Numbered from the stretch's first letter, positions 8,888-17,826 are shown. The stretch: DNA of 64,000 nt from Bacillota bacterium (GCA_023412005.1 JAEYOE010000015.1:1-64000); one strand, 5' to 3'. Numbers and translations: made by a program. The notes: a model not told the origin generated them from the letters alone.

Positions 8888-9911
8888 ACACATGCTCGAC
8901 TCTGTTCGAGCATACAACGGCCCGCCGGTGCGCATTATGGAGGTTTGCGGAACGCATACCGCTACGGCAGCCAAAGCAGGGCTGCGCTCATTGCTGCCCG
9001 CAGGCATACGGCTCATATCCGGTCCCGGATGCCCTGTCTGTCTGGCTGCGTCCGCGTATATCGATAGGCTCTGCGCTCTCGCGGCAGACAATTGCATCAT
9101 TGCGTCGTTTGGCGACCTTCTGCGTGTACGCGGCAAGAATGGGAGCCTGCTGGACAAAAAAACCCATGGCGCGCGTGTGGAGATGGTCTACTCCCCCTTG
9201 GATGCGCTGAAGCTGGCACAGACGCATCCCGAAAGCACCGTGGTAATGGCTGCGGTGGGATTTGAAACCACCGCCCCGGCTTATGCGCTGGCGCTGGAGA
9301 CGGCGCAGACCGAAAACATAACAAACTTTAAAGTGTTGACCGCGCTTAAGCGCTTAATTCCTGCCATGGAAACGCTTTGCGCTGACGACAGCATAGATGC
9401 GTTTATTACGCCGGGGCATGTGGCCGCCATCATCGGCAGCGACGTATTTTTGTCGCTGGCGGAGCGCTTCCAAAAACCAATGGTGGTAACAGGTTTTAAG
9501 GCTGTGGATATGGTAGCGGCAATCTGCCTGCTGCTTTCAAAGTTGAACAAGGGCTATGCGGCCAATCTTTACGGAGAGGTTGTTCGTCCGCAGGGCAATA
9601 CGAAGGCGCTCGCGTTGTTAAACAAATACTTCGAACCGTCGGAAGCCTACTGGCGCGGCCTGTCGGTGATACCGGATTCGGGGCTTTATTTAAAGAACGA
9701 CTATGCGGCATTTGATGCCGGAAGCCACGGTTTGACAGACAACGTGGCAGACAGCGGCGGCTGCCGCTGCGGCGAGGTGCTGACCGGCCGAATCGACCCG
9801 CATGAATGCCCGCTGTATGGCCATACCTGTACGCCCGAGAATGCGTTCGGGCCATGTATGGTAACCACCGAAGGAGCCTGCGGCATACGGTATGCCGAGG
9901 AGGATTATTAA
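8874..9911 (+). CDS. hypD: Hydrogenase maturation protein HypD ([4Fe-4S])
   Basis: Scaffold for assembling the iron centre with its CO and CN ligands. Conserved motifs are in order: CGTHT near residue 25, SGPGCPVC near 50-57, GFETTAP near 125, and the C-terminal cysteine group CRCGEVLTG...CPLYGHTC...CMV...GAC that binds a [4Fe-4S] cluster. Start chosen at ATG 8874 (345 residues); a TTG two codons upstream is less likely. The TAA stop overlaps the hypE start (TAATG). Confidence 0.94.
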   Translation: MNGLEHMLDSVRAYNGPPVRIMEVCGTHTATAAKAGLRSLLPAGIRLISGPGCPVCLAASAYIDRLCALAADNCIIASFGDLLRVRGKNGSLLDKKTHGARVEMVYSPLDALKLAQTHPESTVVMAAVGFETTAPAYALALETAQTENITNFKVLTALKRLIPAMETLCADDSIDAFITPGHVAAIIGSDVFLSLAERFQKPMVVTGFKAVDMVAAICLLLSKLNKGYAANLYGEVVRPQGNTKALALLNKYFEPSEAYWRGLSVIPDSGLYLKNDYAAFDAGSHGLTDNVADSGGCRCGEVLTGRIDPHECPLYGHTCTPENAFGPCMVTTEGACGIRYAEEDY

Positions 9912-10888
9912 TGATTAGAATGGCACATGGCAGCGGCGGCAAAGAGACAGAGGCGCTTGTGAAAAGCGTATTCCTTAAGCATTTTCAGAATCATGCGCTG
10001 GGGCGTCTCGAAGACGCCGCCGTGATTGAAATGAACGGCAAAGCCGCCTTCACCACCGATTCGTTTGTTGTCACCCCGCTGTTCTTCAAGGGCGGCGACA
10101 TCGGGCGGCTTGCTGTGTGCGGCACTGTGAACGACCTGCTGATGATGGGCGCACGGCCGCAGTATCTGTCCGCTGGGTTTATCATTGAGGAGGGGCTGCC
10201 AATGGAAACGCTGGACAATGTGGCGGCATCCATGGCACGCACGGCAGCGGAGGCAGGCGTGGCCATCGTGGCGGGTGACACCAAAGTGATAGAAGGCCGA
10301 GGCGGACTGTATATCAATACATCTGGCATCGGCACCATTCCGAACGGACGCGATATCGGCGCGGCACAGGTTACGTCAGGCGATGTGATACTGGTGTCAG
10401 GGAACCTCGGGGACCACCACGCCTGTATACTGAGCGCGCGAATGAACATTGAGAACGGCATTGCATCGGACGCGATGCCGCTGAACAGGCCGGTAAACGC
10501 GCTGCTGGGCTGTGGTGCAGACGTGAAGGCGATGCGCGACGTGACGCGCGGCGGTCTTGCAACGATACTGAATGAGATGTGTGCGGCCTCAGGCACAGGC
10601 GCGGAACTGGAAGAAGCATCGCTGCCCGTATCGGCGCAAACAGCGGCATTCTGCGAGATATTAGGGCTGGATTCGTTATATATGGGCAATGAGGGCAAGT
10701 TCGTTGCAATTGTAAAAGGCGAAGACGGCGTTATAGCGCTGGATGCGCTGAGGAGCACACCGGAAGGGCGTTCCGCCATGATGATCGGACGCATCACGGA
10801 TGGAAAAGGCGTTACGCTGTATACGATACTTGGCGGGCGGCGCAGACTGAGCGTGTTGACAGGCGAAGGCCTTCCGCGTATCTGCTGA
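9911..10888 (+). CDS. hypE: Hydrogenase maturation dehydratase HypE
   Basis: An ATP-dependent enzyme related to PurM. It dehydrates the carbamoylated C-terminal cysteine to thiocyanate, the source of the CN ligands. The chain ends exactly in PRIC, so the required terminal cysteine (C325) is present. The N-terminal HGSGGKET motif and the ATP-binding segment around GDTKVI are intact. The start overlaps the hypD stop; the reading frame continues upstream within hypD but that part is not HypE. It is the last hyp gene, completing the A-B-F-C-D-E set. Confidence 0.95.
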   Translation: MIRMAHGSGGKETEALVKSVFLKHFQNHALGRLEDAAVIEMNGKAAFTTDSFVVTPLFFKGGDIGRLAVCGTVNDLLMMGARPQYLSAGFIIEEGLPMETLDNVAASMARTAAEAGVAIVAGDTKVIEGRGGLYINTSGIGTIPNGRDIGAAQVTSGDVILVSGNLGDHHACILSARMNIENGIASDAMPLNRPVNALLGCGADVKAMRDVTRGGLATILNEMCAASGTGAELEEASLPVSAQTAAFCEILGLDSLYMGNEGKFVAIVKGEDGVIALDALRSTPEGRSAMMIGRITDGKGVTLYTILGGRRRLSVLTGEGLPRIC

Positions 10889-10923
10889 ACCCGCAGTAAT
10901 ATTTTTTTAGGAAAAATGAGAAC

Positions 10924-11535
10924 ATGACAACAAATCTCAACGCTAAGAGCGTTATTCAACATGACGTTAAAGCCTACTTCGACAGTCAGGCACGTCACTG
11001 GGATTCGCATTCCCACCATGAACCGGACAAGCTGCGCCGGATTATCCGTGCATGTGATCTGCATTCTGGACAAAGGGTACTGGACGTAGCCTGTGGAACG
11101 GGTGTGCTGTTCCCATGGCTGCTGGCACACGATCCGTCCCTGCTGATGGGCATCGATCTGTCTGAGAGGATGACGGCGGTAGCCCGTGCAAAACATCGGG
11201 ATAAGCGACTCAAAATCGTAACAGCGGATTATTATCACTTGGCAGCGGGCGCGTTCGACCGCATCATCATATACAACGCCTATCCCCACTTCTTTGACAA
11301 GATGCGTTTCGCGGAAAAGACGCGAGATCTGCTCATACCGGGCGGGCGATTTGTGGTGGCGCATAACAAGGGACGGGAAAGCCTCAATGAGATGCATGAG
11401 GCGCGCGGGGTTCATCAGTACAGCGTGCCATTAAAGGCCGTCACCGAAGAAAGCCGTTGGTTTGATTCATACTTTGAAATCGACCATTGCATCGATGCCA
11501 ATGATATATTTATACTATCCGGAATAAGTGTATGA
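10924..11535 (+). CDS. Class I SAM-dependent methyltransferase
   Basis: A 203-residue methyltransferase with the SAM-binding motif VLDVACGTG (about residues 56-64), an acidic residue after the second strand (MGIDLSERM) and the post-motif strand FDRIIIYNAYPHFF. The substrate is unknown. It starts 35 bases after hypE behind AGGAAAAATGAG, so it probably belongs to the end of the ech-hyp transcript. Its role with the hydrogenase is not established, as no known maturation step needs a methyltransferase. Confidence 0.82.
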   Translation: MTTNLNAKSVIQHDVKAYFDSQARHWDSHSHHEPDKLRRIIRACDLHSGQRVLDVACGTGVLFPWLLAHDPSLLMGIDLSERMTAVARAKHRDKRLKIVTADYYHLAAGAFDRIIIYNAYPHFFDKMRFAEKTRDLLIPGGRFVVAHNKGRESLNEMHEARGVHQYSVPLKAVTEESRWFDSYFEIDHCIDANDIFILSGISV

Positions 11536-11668
11536 AGGAAGAATCGTTCCTGTGCGGCATGCCCAAGCTATAAAACACACTTATAAGCCACAAGTCTTAT
11601 GGGTATGTATGCTTCTTGCGCAAAGGTGCCTTACACAGGTTCCGCCAACGCCACTGCGGTTACACATA

Positions 11669-11920
11669 TTACCCTTGCAGGCCTCTTTCCTGACGTTCCA
11701 TATTCTCCACCACAATGTCGTAAATGTCGCCAAGGGTAGCGCAGTAGGCCAGCACCGCCCATGGTGCGTTGGTGTGATAATGAATCTTGATTAAATTTTC
11801 ATCACCTACGGCAATCAGGCAATCGCCTTCGAAGTTTTCTGTTATATGTCTGTTGATTTCATCCTCAGAAAGATTTTGCCCTTCAATCAGCAGTTGGGTA
11901 TCAAATTTGAATTCCAGCAT
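11669..11920 (-). CDS. Stand-alone protein resembling the FakA/YloV C-terminal domain
   Basis: An 83-residue protein. Its second half (GDENLIKIHYHTNAP...VVENMERQ) closely resembles the C-terminal end of the DAK2-type fatty acid kinase subunit FakA, where the corresponding segment reads roughly D-L-x-K-V-H-V-H-T. The kinase (DAK2) and middle domains are absent, so it cannot be an active kinase. A ribosome-binding site (AAGGAG) sits just before the ATG, which argues for a real gene. It could bind lipid or a partner protein; its function is unknown. Confidence 0.68.
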   Translation of the reverse strand: MLEFKFDTQLLIEGQNLSEDEINRHITENFEGDCLIAVGDENLIKIHYHTNAPWAVLAYCATLGDIYDIVVENMERQERGLQG

Positions 11921-12108
11921 AACCTTCTCCTTTTAAATAAATCTTTCGTTCGTTTTTAATAGCCTATCAGCGTACCCCATTTTATCATAACAGCATCGGC
12001 AATATACCGGGTTGTACATCATATCGCATTTCTTTTCGGTATTACTCAGATGTTTACGGTTTGCGATAAGACCGCTCGCTCATCATGGCACGCTTATACC
12101 ATATGCTT
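11921..12108. other. Short intergenic stretch
   Basis: No gene or clear terminator is seen between the TtcA-like gene and the FakA-C-like gene. The small protein may have its own promoter here. Confidence 0.4.
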
Positions 12109-12972
12109 TTATTCGGCATCATCTTGCACAAACTCTTCCTCCGCCTCGAACGCATACTGCTCCGCAAAGCTCGTTTTTTGGCCTCTGTAGTGAAAGCCAA
12201 TCAGCGTGTCCAAGTTCACGTCATGTATGCTGTTAAATATGTTGCTGTCGACAGACGGATTCGACAGACGCAGCTTTTTAATCAACTGCTTGGTCTCCTG
12301 CCGTTTGGAGCCCATACCCCCGTCATCCAGCACACAATTTTCTGTTAACCGACAGGCACACTGAATAAACTTTAAATCGTTGTAATTCTTCCAGGCAACG
12401 ATATCCTTTTCCTTCACACGGTACATCGGGCGAATTAATGCCATTCCCTCCCAGTTCGTGCTCTTAAGCTTTGGCATCATCGTTTTAAACTCGCCGTTGT
12501 AAAACAGGCTCATCAACACCGTTTCAATCACGTCGTCAAAATGATGCCCAAGCGCAATTTTGTTACACCCGAGCCGTTTCGCCTGCTTGTATAGATACCC
12601 TCTGCGCATGCGCGCGCAGATATAACACGGATATTTTTCGAGCTTGGCGACATAATCAAAAATCGGTGCGGGAAACACCTGTATCGGAATATTAAGAAAC
12701 GCCGCATTTTCCTCAATCAGCCGTTTGTTCAAGTCGTTGTAACCCGGGTCCATCACGAGGAAAACCAATTCAAACGGGAACTTGCTGTAACGGTGAAGCT
12801 GCTGCATGCACTTGGCCATCAGCATCGAATCCTTGCCGCCAGACATGCAGACGGCAATTTTGTCACCTTCTTGAATCAGCTCGTAGGCTTCAATGGCTGA
12901 AATGAACTTCTGCCATATCTCACGCCTGTATTTTTTTATAATGCTTCTTTCGGTTTGAGCACAGTCACTCAT
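12109..12972 (-). CDS. TtcA-like tRNA 2-thiocytidine / PP-loop thiolase
   Basis: A PP-loop ATPase that adenylates a tRNA base for sulfur insertion. The signature SGGKDS is at residues 44-49. C116-x2-C119 (YPCYIC) and a third cysteine group C205-x-C207...C213 could hold the [4Fe-4S] cluster known in TtcA. The GHHFDDVIET motif is also present. The gene overlaps the end of the upstream cysteine desulfurase, a natural sulfur donor. TtcA thiolates C32 of certain tRNAs; the exact target here is not provable. Length 287 residues is within the family range. Confidence 0.8.
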   Translation of the reverse strand: MSDCAQTERSIIKKYRREIWQKFISAIEAYELIQEGDKIAVCMSGGKDSMLMAKCMQQLHRYSKFPFELVFLVMDPGYNDLNKRLIEENAAFLNIPIQVFPAPIFDYVAKLEKYPCYICARMRRGYLYKQAKRLGCNKIALGHHFDDVIETVLMSLFYNGEFKTMMPKLKSTNWEGMALIRPMYRVKEKDIVAWKNYNDLKFIQCACRLTENCVLDDGGMGSKRQETKQLIKKLRLSNPSVDSNIFNSIHDVNLDTLIGFHYRGQKTSFAEQYAFEAEEEFVQDDAE

Positions 12973-14117
12973 AGGGCTCCTCTGTATTCTTCAAGACTAT
13001 CTTTGAGGCACTGTATAAACAAGCCTATATCCTCCTCGGGTGTTAAATGGCTGAGGCTGATGCGCATGGTGGACAGTGCCGCCTTCTTGTTATGTGTCAG
13101 CGCATAGACGGGACGCGAGACCGTCCCAGGCGCACAACAAGCTGACCGCGTCGCGACATAAATTCCCTTTTCGCCGAGAAGTGCTTGTATTCTATCAGTT
13201 TTGATGCCCGGCAAGCTTAAGCTGACAATGTGCGGCACCGAGGCTATGGTGCTGTTGATGAGAACGTCGGGCAGATTTCGCAGTGCTGTTATAAGCTGAG
13301 CATTCAACGCATGAACGGTCTGATAACGCGATTGCAGCTCAGATAATGCGATTTCCAATGCCGATTCCGCCGCGACGGCAAGCTCCAGCGCGGGTGTTCC
13401 GCTGCGAAACGGCGTGCTGCTGATGCCGCCGTGTATCTGCGGCTCCAAAACCACATTCTCGCCGCAAACCAGCATGCCGCTGCCGCACAGCCCGTAAAAC
13501 TTATGCGGCGCAAACGAGGCAAGGCCGATACCGTTCAGGCTGATTGGAATTTTACCCACAGCCTGTGTCGCGTCTGTATGAAATATGCAGTGCGCACGAC
13601 CGCTGAGCATAGCCGAAATATCTTTAATCGGCTGCACGATGCCGAGTTCACTGTCTACCCAGCATACCGAAACGAGTATGGTATCGCGACGCAGCAGTGA
13701 TGTTAAATGATCGATATCCACCGTGCCGTCGCTATTGAGCTCACAGCAGTCAATCTCAAACCCCTGCTGCTGCAGATAAGCAAGCGGCCCATTTACCGAC
13801 GAATGCTCAAGCGGCGTGGTTATGATATGCTTTCCGTATCGCTTGTTGTTCTCCGCGATGCCTTTAAGCGCAAGATTGTTCGATTCTGACGCGCCCGAGG
13901 TGAAAACAATCTCATCCGGCTTGACATGTAAAAGAGCCGCGATTTTCTCTTCCGCTTCCCGAAACCGCGCTTTTGCTGCTTGCCCCGGTGGGTGCGGCGA
14001 ATTTGCGTTTGCGGTGTACCTTTGCGCTGCGGCGATAAATGCGCTTAAAACCCTGTCATCCGCAGGTGTATGTGCCGCATAATCGAGATAGATATGTTCC
14101 TTATTCTTTTGCTGCAT
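12969..14117 (-). CDS. Cysteine desulfurase (NifS/IscS-like)
   Basis: A PLP enzyme that takes sulfur from cysteine to a protein persulfide. The start at 14117 gives MQQKNKEHIYLDYAAHTP, the conserved N-terminus. An in-frame extension of 21 codons lies inside the upstream gene and is unlikely. The PLP lysine is in SFAPHKFYG, the cofactor contact HTDATQAVGK is present, and the persulfide cysteine sits in RSACCAPG. It is 382 residues. It overlaps the HD protein upstream by 17 bases and the TtcA-like gene downstream by 4 bases. It is a different subfamily from the desulfurase of the selenium cluster at 21065-22201. Confidence 0.88.
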   Translation of the reverse strand: MQQKNKEHIYLDYAAHTPADDRVLSAFIAAAQRYTANANSPHPPGQAAKARFREAEEKIAALLHVKPDEIVFTSGASESNNLALKGIAENNKRYGKHIITTPLEHSSVNGPLAYLQQQGFEIDCCELNSDGTVDIDHLTSLLRRDTILVSVCWVDSELGIVQPIKDISAMLSGRAHCIFHTDATQAVGKIPISLNGIGLASFAPHKFYGLCGSGMLVCGENVVLEPQIHGGISSTPFRSGTPALELAVAAESALEIALSELQSRYQTVHALNAQLITALRNLPDVLINSTIASVPHIVSLSLPGIKTDRIQALLGEKGIYVATRSACCAPGTVSRPVYALTHNKKAALSTMRISLSHLTPEEDIGLFIQCLKDSLEEYRGAL

Positions 14118-14718
14118 CAGCTTGTTCCCGGTCATCACAGGCGGCATTTCCTGCAAGGCCAATTTGCCCTGCCACTGCACGCATTCCCATAATCGTATGC
14201 TCTATTAAATCATCAAGTGTCATGCCCAGCATAGCGGCACCGTCCAAAATCACATCGCGATTGATGTTCGCGGCGAAGCCCTTCTGCTTCCATTTTTTCT
14301 TGACGGAGCTGACCTCCATATCCAGTATGCTCTTGCTCGGGCGCATCAGTGCCGTTGCTGCAATCAGCCCTGTCAGCTCGTCCGTTGCGTACAGCACCCT
14401 TTCCATCATATGCATTGGCTGCACATCATTAATCAGTTTGTACCCGTGACTTTCAACGGCCCGCATATAGTCCTGTGGATAGCCCTCCGGCTCCAGCAGT
14501 TCACGCACCTTTTGGCAATGCTGCTCGGGGTATTTTTCAAAATCGATATCGTGAAGCAGCCCGATGACCGCCCACTTTTCGGCTTCCTCTTCGCAATAAA
14601 TGGCCGCAAAATGCCGCATAACGGCTTCCACAGTCAACGCGTGGCGCAGTAAGCTTTCCTGCTTCACATGTGTGTACAACACCTTTAAAGCCGATTCTCT
14701 GTCTGGCACAAATGCCAT
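14101..14718 (-). CDS. HD-domain protein
   Basis: A 205-residue protein with the HD metal motif: H in LLRHALTVEAV, HD in GLLHDIDFEKYPEQH, and a later H in VESHGY. HD proteins are phosphohydrolases or phosphodiesterases; the substrate cannot be told. Start at ATG 14718 is chosen because AGAAGGA lies just upstream; an open extension to 14796 has no such site. It is the first gene of a three-gene overlapping operon with the cysteine desulfurase and the TtcA-like thiolase. Confidence 0.78.
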   Translation of the reverse strand: MAFVPDRESALKVLYTHVKQESLLRHALTVEAVMRHFAAIYCEEEAEKWAVIGLLHDIDFEKYPEQHCQKVRELLEPEGYPQDYMRAVESHGYKLINDVQPMHMMERVLYATDELTGLIAATALMRPSKSILDMEVSSVKKKWKQKGFAANINRDVILDGAAMLGMTLDDLIEHTIMGMRAVAGQIGLAGNAACDDREQADAAKE

Positions 14719-14772
14719 GCCGCTGTCCTTCTTTCGTTTGTTAATCCATCGATCGGTTTTGTTTTTGCCGTC

Positions 14773-14801
14773 ATGATAACACGTCCATCCCGGCAATGCA
14801 A
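14773..14801 (-). promoter_or_regulatory. Putative promoter of the HD-desulfurase-TtcA operon
   Basis: Read on the minus strand: TTGCAT (14796-14801), a 17-base spacer, TATCAT (14773-14778). It lies about 55 bases upstream of the HD-protein start. Confidence 0.5.
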
Positions 14802-14973
14802 GCAGGGCAGTTTAGCAGCGCACGCCCCCCGAGCACGCCGAAACATCTGCCGTATCCGGCATCAGCTCATTGGCCGCAAACCGGGGTTGGCTTAAGAAAA
14901 TATGAAGCCCATACAGCAGAAACGTCAGCTAATCATATAGCCGATATCAAAAAAACAGCTTACTGTACAAGAA

Positions 14974-15008
14974 AAGCGGCAAAACAGAGGAAACTGCTTT
15001 TGCCGCTT
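14974..15008 (-). terminator. Terminator downstream of secF
   Basis: AAGCGGCAAAA (14974-14984) and its exact complement TTTTGCCGCTT (14998-15008) form an 11-bp stem, extended inward by CAG/CTG. On the minus strand a T-rich stretch follows. It lies about 40 bases after the secF stop. Confidence 0.7.
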
Positions 15009-15046
15009 CGTTCATTGTATCAATTCTTTGTCCTTTCAGCTTTGTG

Positions 15047-15967
15047 TCAGGCGTGTCGTTTTTTCCACATCACCCACAACGGGCCCGCTATGCATATTGT
15101 TGAGTAGCAGCCGCTGATGGCACCGATGGCCATGGGCAACGCGAAGCTCTGCACGGCATCAAGGTTTTGCGCGAACGCGAGAATATACACAAGGCTCACG
15201 CTGATCAGCACAGCAATGTTGGTATTCACAGATCGCGTTAAAGACTGCGATATCGAAAGGTTCGTGATCTCCTCGATAGGCATTTTGGTATGAAGCCTGC
15301 TGTTTTCGCGTATGCGGTCATAGATCACGATGGTGTCGTTGATGGAATAGCCGATGATGGTGAGCGCGACAGCCACGAACGAATCCCCAATCGGTATACG
15401 AAATATCACGCATGTGAAGAACACCACAAGCAGATCGTGAAACAAGGCAGCCAGCGCCATCACACCCGCGGACAGCCCGCCGATACGGCGGAAACGTATC
15501 CAGACATACAGCACAACCAGCACACAGGACAGCAGCAGCGCCGTGATACCCGAGGTTAAAAATTTCTGCCCGAAAAACGGCTGCACCATAGAGGATTCAG
15601 CCAGCGACAGCGCGCTCTGAGGGTAAGCCTGCTTGAGCGCGGCATCGAGTTCCTCCTGCTGCCCCGCCTCCAAACCGTACTCGCCGGCGATATTGATGAC
15701 GAGCTGTTTCTGGCTCGATAGCAGGTCGGTTGTCGTCTGTGTGGTCACAGGACGCTCGAGCAGCTCTGTCGCCATATCCGCAGCCTGCTGCGCGTCCACG
15801 TCGCCCGTATATGTGTACTTCAGCAACGCACCGCCCTTGAACTGAATGTCGAGATGGACGCCGTTGATGAAGATGAAAGCGATGCCGATCAGCATAATCA
15901 GCGCCGATATGATAAAGAACACGCGCCGTTTCTCATAAAACTTGAATACCTTTCTGTCCTTTTTCAT
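15047..15967 (-). CDS. secF: Protein translocase subunit SecF
   Basis: Membrane subunit that, with SecD, uses the ion gradient to help pull proteins out of the Sec channel. The 306 residues show the SecF start (KFYEKRRVFF), a first membrane helix, the beta-strand FKGGALLKYTYTG in the external domain, and five further helices. The conserved membrane segment SINDTIVIYDRIREN is intact. The start overlaps the secD stop by 4 bases. No yajC is adjacent, unlike many genomes. Confidence 0.94.
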   Translation of the reverse strand: MKKDRKVFKFYEKRRVFFIISALIMLIGIAFIFINGVHLDIQFKGGALLKYTYTGDVDAQQAADMATELLERPVTTQTTTDLLSSQKQLVINIAGEYGLEAGQQEELDAALKQAYPQSALSLAESSMVQPFFGQKFLTSGITALLLSCVLVVLYVWIRFRRIGGLSAGVMALAALFHDLLVVFFTCVIFRIPIGDSFVAVALTIIGYSINDTIVIYDRIRENSRLHTKMPIEEITNLSISQSLTRSVNTNIAVLISVSLVYILAFAQNLDAVQSFALPMAIGAISGCYSTICIAGPLWVMWKKRHA

Positions 15968-17244
15968 AGTGACACCCCCTTCGATAAACTGGTATACAGA
16001 TTCGGTTTGCTGAACAGCTTATATTCGCTGAGCGAGCGAATCATCAGCCGCGATGCCGTAACGCCCGCGACAAAGTTGAATATGATACCAATCAGCAGCG
16101 AGTACGCAAAAGACAGCAGCGTGCCCGACCCGAAGCTCATCAGTATCACCGCGACAATCAGCACCGTGATATTGCCGTCGAACACCGAGGAAAAAGCATT
16201 TTTAAAGCCCGCCGTGATCGCCGCGCGCAATGTCTTACCGGAACGCAGCTCGTCGCTGATACGCTCCGATATGATCACGTTGGCGTCCACACCCATGCCG
16301 ATGGTGAGTATGATGCCCGCAATACCCGTTATGGTCAGTGTGATTTCCGACAGCGCAAGTACGAGCACCTGCCCGCTGATCTGTATAAGCAGCGCAATGC
16401 TGGCTACAAACCCGGACATTCGGTAATACACAATCAGCAGAACGCATATCACACAAAAAGCGATGAACCCCGCCTGCAGCATGATATTGAGCGCGCTTTC
16501 TCCCAGCGTGGGGCTGATAATGGAATGGTTCTTAGTGATCATGGAAAAAGGCAGCGCGCCCGAGTTAATCTTATCCGATAGCTCTTTGGCCTCTTCGGGG
16601 CTTTTCATGTTGTTGATAACGGCCTCGCCTCCCGCGATATGCTCCTGAACGGTGGCGGACTGTATCATCGTATCGTCCATAAATATGTTGATTCTCTGGC
16701 CGACAAGGCGTTTGGTGGCATCGCCGAAAAGCTTGGCCCCTTCGCTGTTGAACTTCAGCGCCACCATGATCTCACCGGTATTCGGGTCGGTCTGCACCGA
16801 GCTATTCTCCACATCGCGGCCCTCTACAAGCACCGTACCCTCATCGTCCCGAAATGTGAGCATGGCAGTCTCCCCGAGCTCAGCCAGCGCGCTCTGAGGG
16901 TCAAATTCCGTCTCGCCCGATTTCCACGGAAAACGAACGAGCACAAAGCCGTTGGTCTCGTCAATCGTCACCTCGCGGTCGAGAATGTTGTTCTTATCGA
17001 GCCGCGTTTCAATGATGCTGCGCGCCGCTTCCAGCTCGCTGGTTGTGGGTTTTCTGTCAAGCCCCGTCGGTTCGTATACGGCATCCACGCCGCCGCGGAT
17101 ATCAATACCCAGCCGGATATCCTGAGCGCCGGGAAAATGAAAGATGTATATACCAAACGGAATTGTGACACCAAATACCGCGCAATACGCCATGATGAGC
17201 GCGATAATCAACACAATAGGAAATAAATATTTCCTCTTTTTCAT
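15964..17244 (-). CDS. secD: Protein translocase subunit SecD
   Basis: The partner of SecF: 426 residues with one N-terminal membrane helix, a large external domain beginning DIRLGIDIRGGVDAVYEP, and a C-terminal bundle of five helices. The family block GMGVDANVIISERI is present with its conserved aspartate, which lies on the proton path in SecD. It is shorter than the E. coli protein (about 615) but normal for Gram-positive SecD. It forms a two-gene operon with secF. Confidence 0.94.
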   Translation of the reverse strand: MKKRKYLFPIVLIIALIMAYCAVFGVTIPFGIYIFHFPGAQDIRLGIDIRGGVDAVYEPTGLDRKPTTSELEAARSIIETRLDKNNILDREVTIDETNGFVLVRFPWKSGETEFDPQSALAELGETAMLTFRDDEGTVLVEGRDVENSSVQTDPNTGEIMVALKFNSEGAKLFGDATKRLVGQRINIFMDDTMIQSATVQEHIAGGEAVINNMKSPEEAKELSDKINSGALPFSMITKNHSIISPTLGESALNIMLQAGFIAFCVICVLLIVYYRMSGFVASIALLIQISGQVLVLALSEITLTITGIAGIILTIGMGVDANVIISERISDELRSGKTLRAAITAGFKNAFSSVFDGNITVLIVAVILMSFGSGTLLSFAYSLLIGIIFNFVAGVTASRLMIRSLSEYKLFSKPNLYTSLSKGVSL

Positions 17245-17415
17245 TTTGTACCCTTTCCATTGCCGAAGTAAATACGCCTTGGCGTACCGTTGGCAAATTA
17301 TTATATTATTATTTACTTAGAAAGCTTAGCAATTCGAGCGCTAAGAAAACACCATAACAAAACATCGCTTAAATAAGGGCTCTAAGTGATACCATGATGC
17401 GGTTGTTCATGTGTT

Positions 17416-17826
17416 TTATACGCAGAAATATGGAGGTGCATGCCCTCCGAGAGAAATGGAGATTGGGCTGGTACGGATGACGGCCTTTGAAAAATGATAG
17501 GACAGACCGCGGGTTCTGAGTACAGAAAAAGCCAAAACCATCACAAGAGACAGCTGCAGACACTGAAGAGATTGCTTCAAACTGTGTTCTTGTTGCGAGA
17601 TGCCGCATTGCTCTGCCGCCCTGAAGCTTGAAGTCAGCGGGCTAATAATATCAAACGAAACATTTGCGCTGACCGAATCGCCCGGCGACATGCCGGAAAG
17701 ACCGGTTTCTTCGGATATCTTCGCATCTATGCCGATAAATGGCACTGTCAAAAACAATAAAACGGCGAAAAAGACCAAAACAGCGACAGCGCTATTCGAT
17801 TGACGGGCGTGGTTTCGAGTTTTCAT
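17416..17826 (-). CDS. Small membrane protein of unknown function
   Basis: I do not recognise a family. The 136-residue frame begins behind a very strong ribosome-binding site (AAGGAGGT) and has a good promoter (17858-17886), so it is probably real. Residues about 13-32 are a hydrophobic helix after a basic start (MKTRNHARQ), which could be a signal anchor. A second hydrophobic stretch lies near residues 90-103. The last 30 residues are not obviously conserved in character. It stands alone between secD and tetR. Confidence 0.5.
   Translation of the reverse strand: MKTRNHARQSNSAVAVLVFFAVLLFLTVPFIGIDAKISEETGLSGMSPGDSVSANVSFDIISPLTSSFRAAEQCGISQQEHSLKQSLQCLQLSLVMVLAFSVLRTRGLSYHFSKAVIRTSPISISLGGHAPPYFCV

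Larger units (their letters stand above)
14719..15046. other. Intergenic region between HD operon and secF
   Basis: About 330 bases with no supported gene. It holds the promoter at 14773-14801 and a terminator-like hairpin at 14974-15008. An open plus-strand frame across it (14796-15107) overlaps secF antisense and has no ribosome-binding site. Confidence 0.55.

Noticed and set aside
9991..11415. Long open frame of 474 codons on the minus strand opposite hypE and the methyltransferase
   Set aside because: It is entirely antisense to well-supported genes, has no ribosome-binding site or family motif, and reflects GC-biased codon use in hypE.
11528..11794. Plus-strand open frame after the methyltransferase
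   Set aside because: It is antisense to the FakA-C-like gene, which has a proper ribosome-binding site and family similarity.
14796..15107. Plus-strand open frame downstream of the HD gene
   Set aside because: It runs across a terminator hairpin and antisense into secF; no ribosome-binding site.
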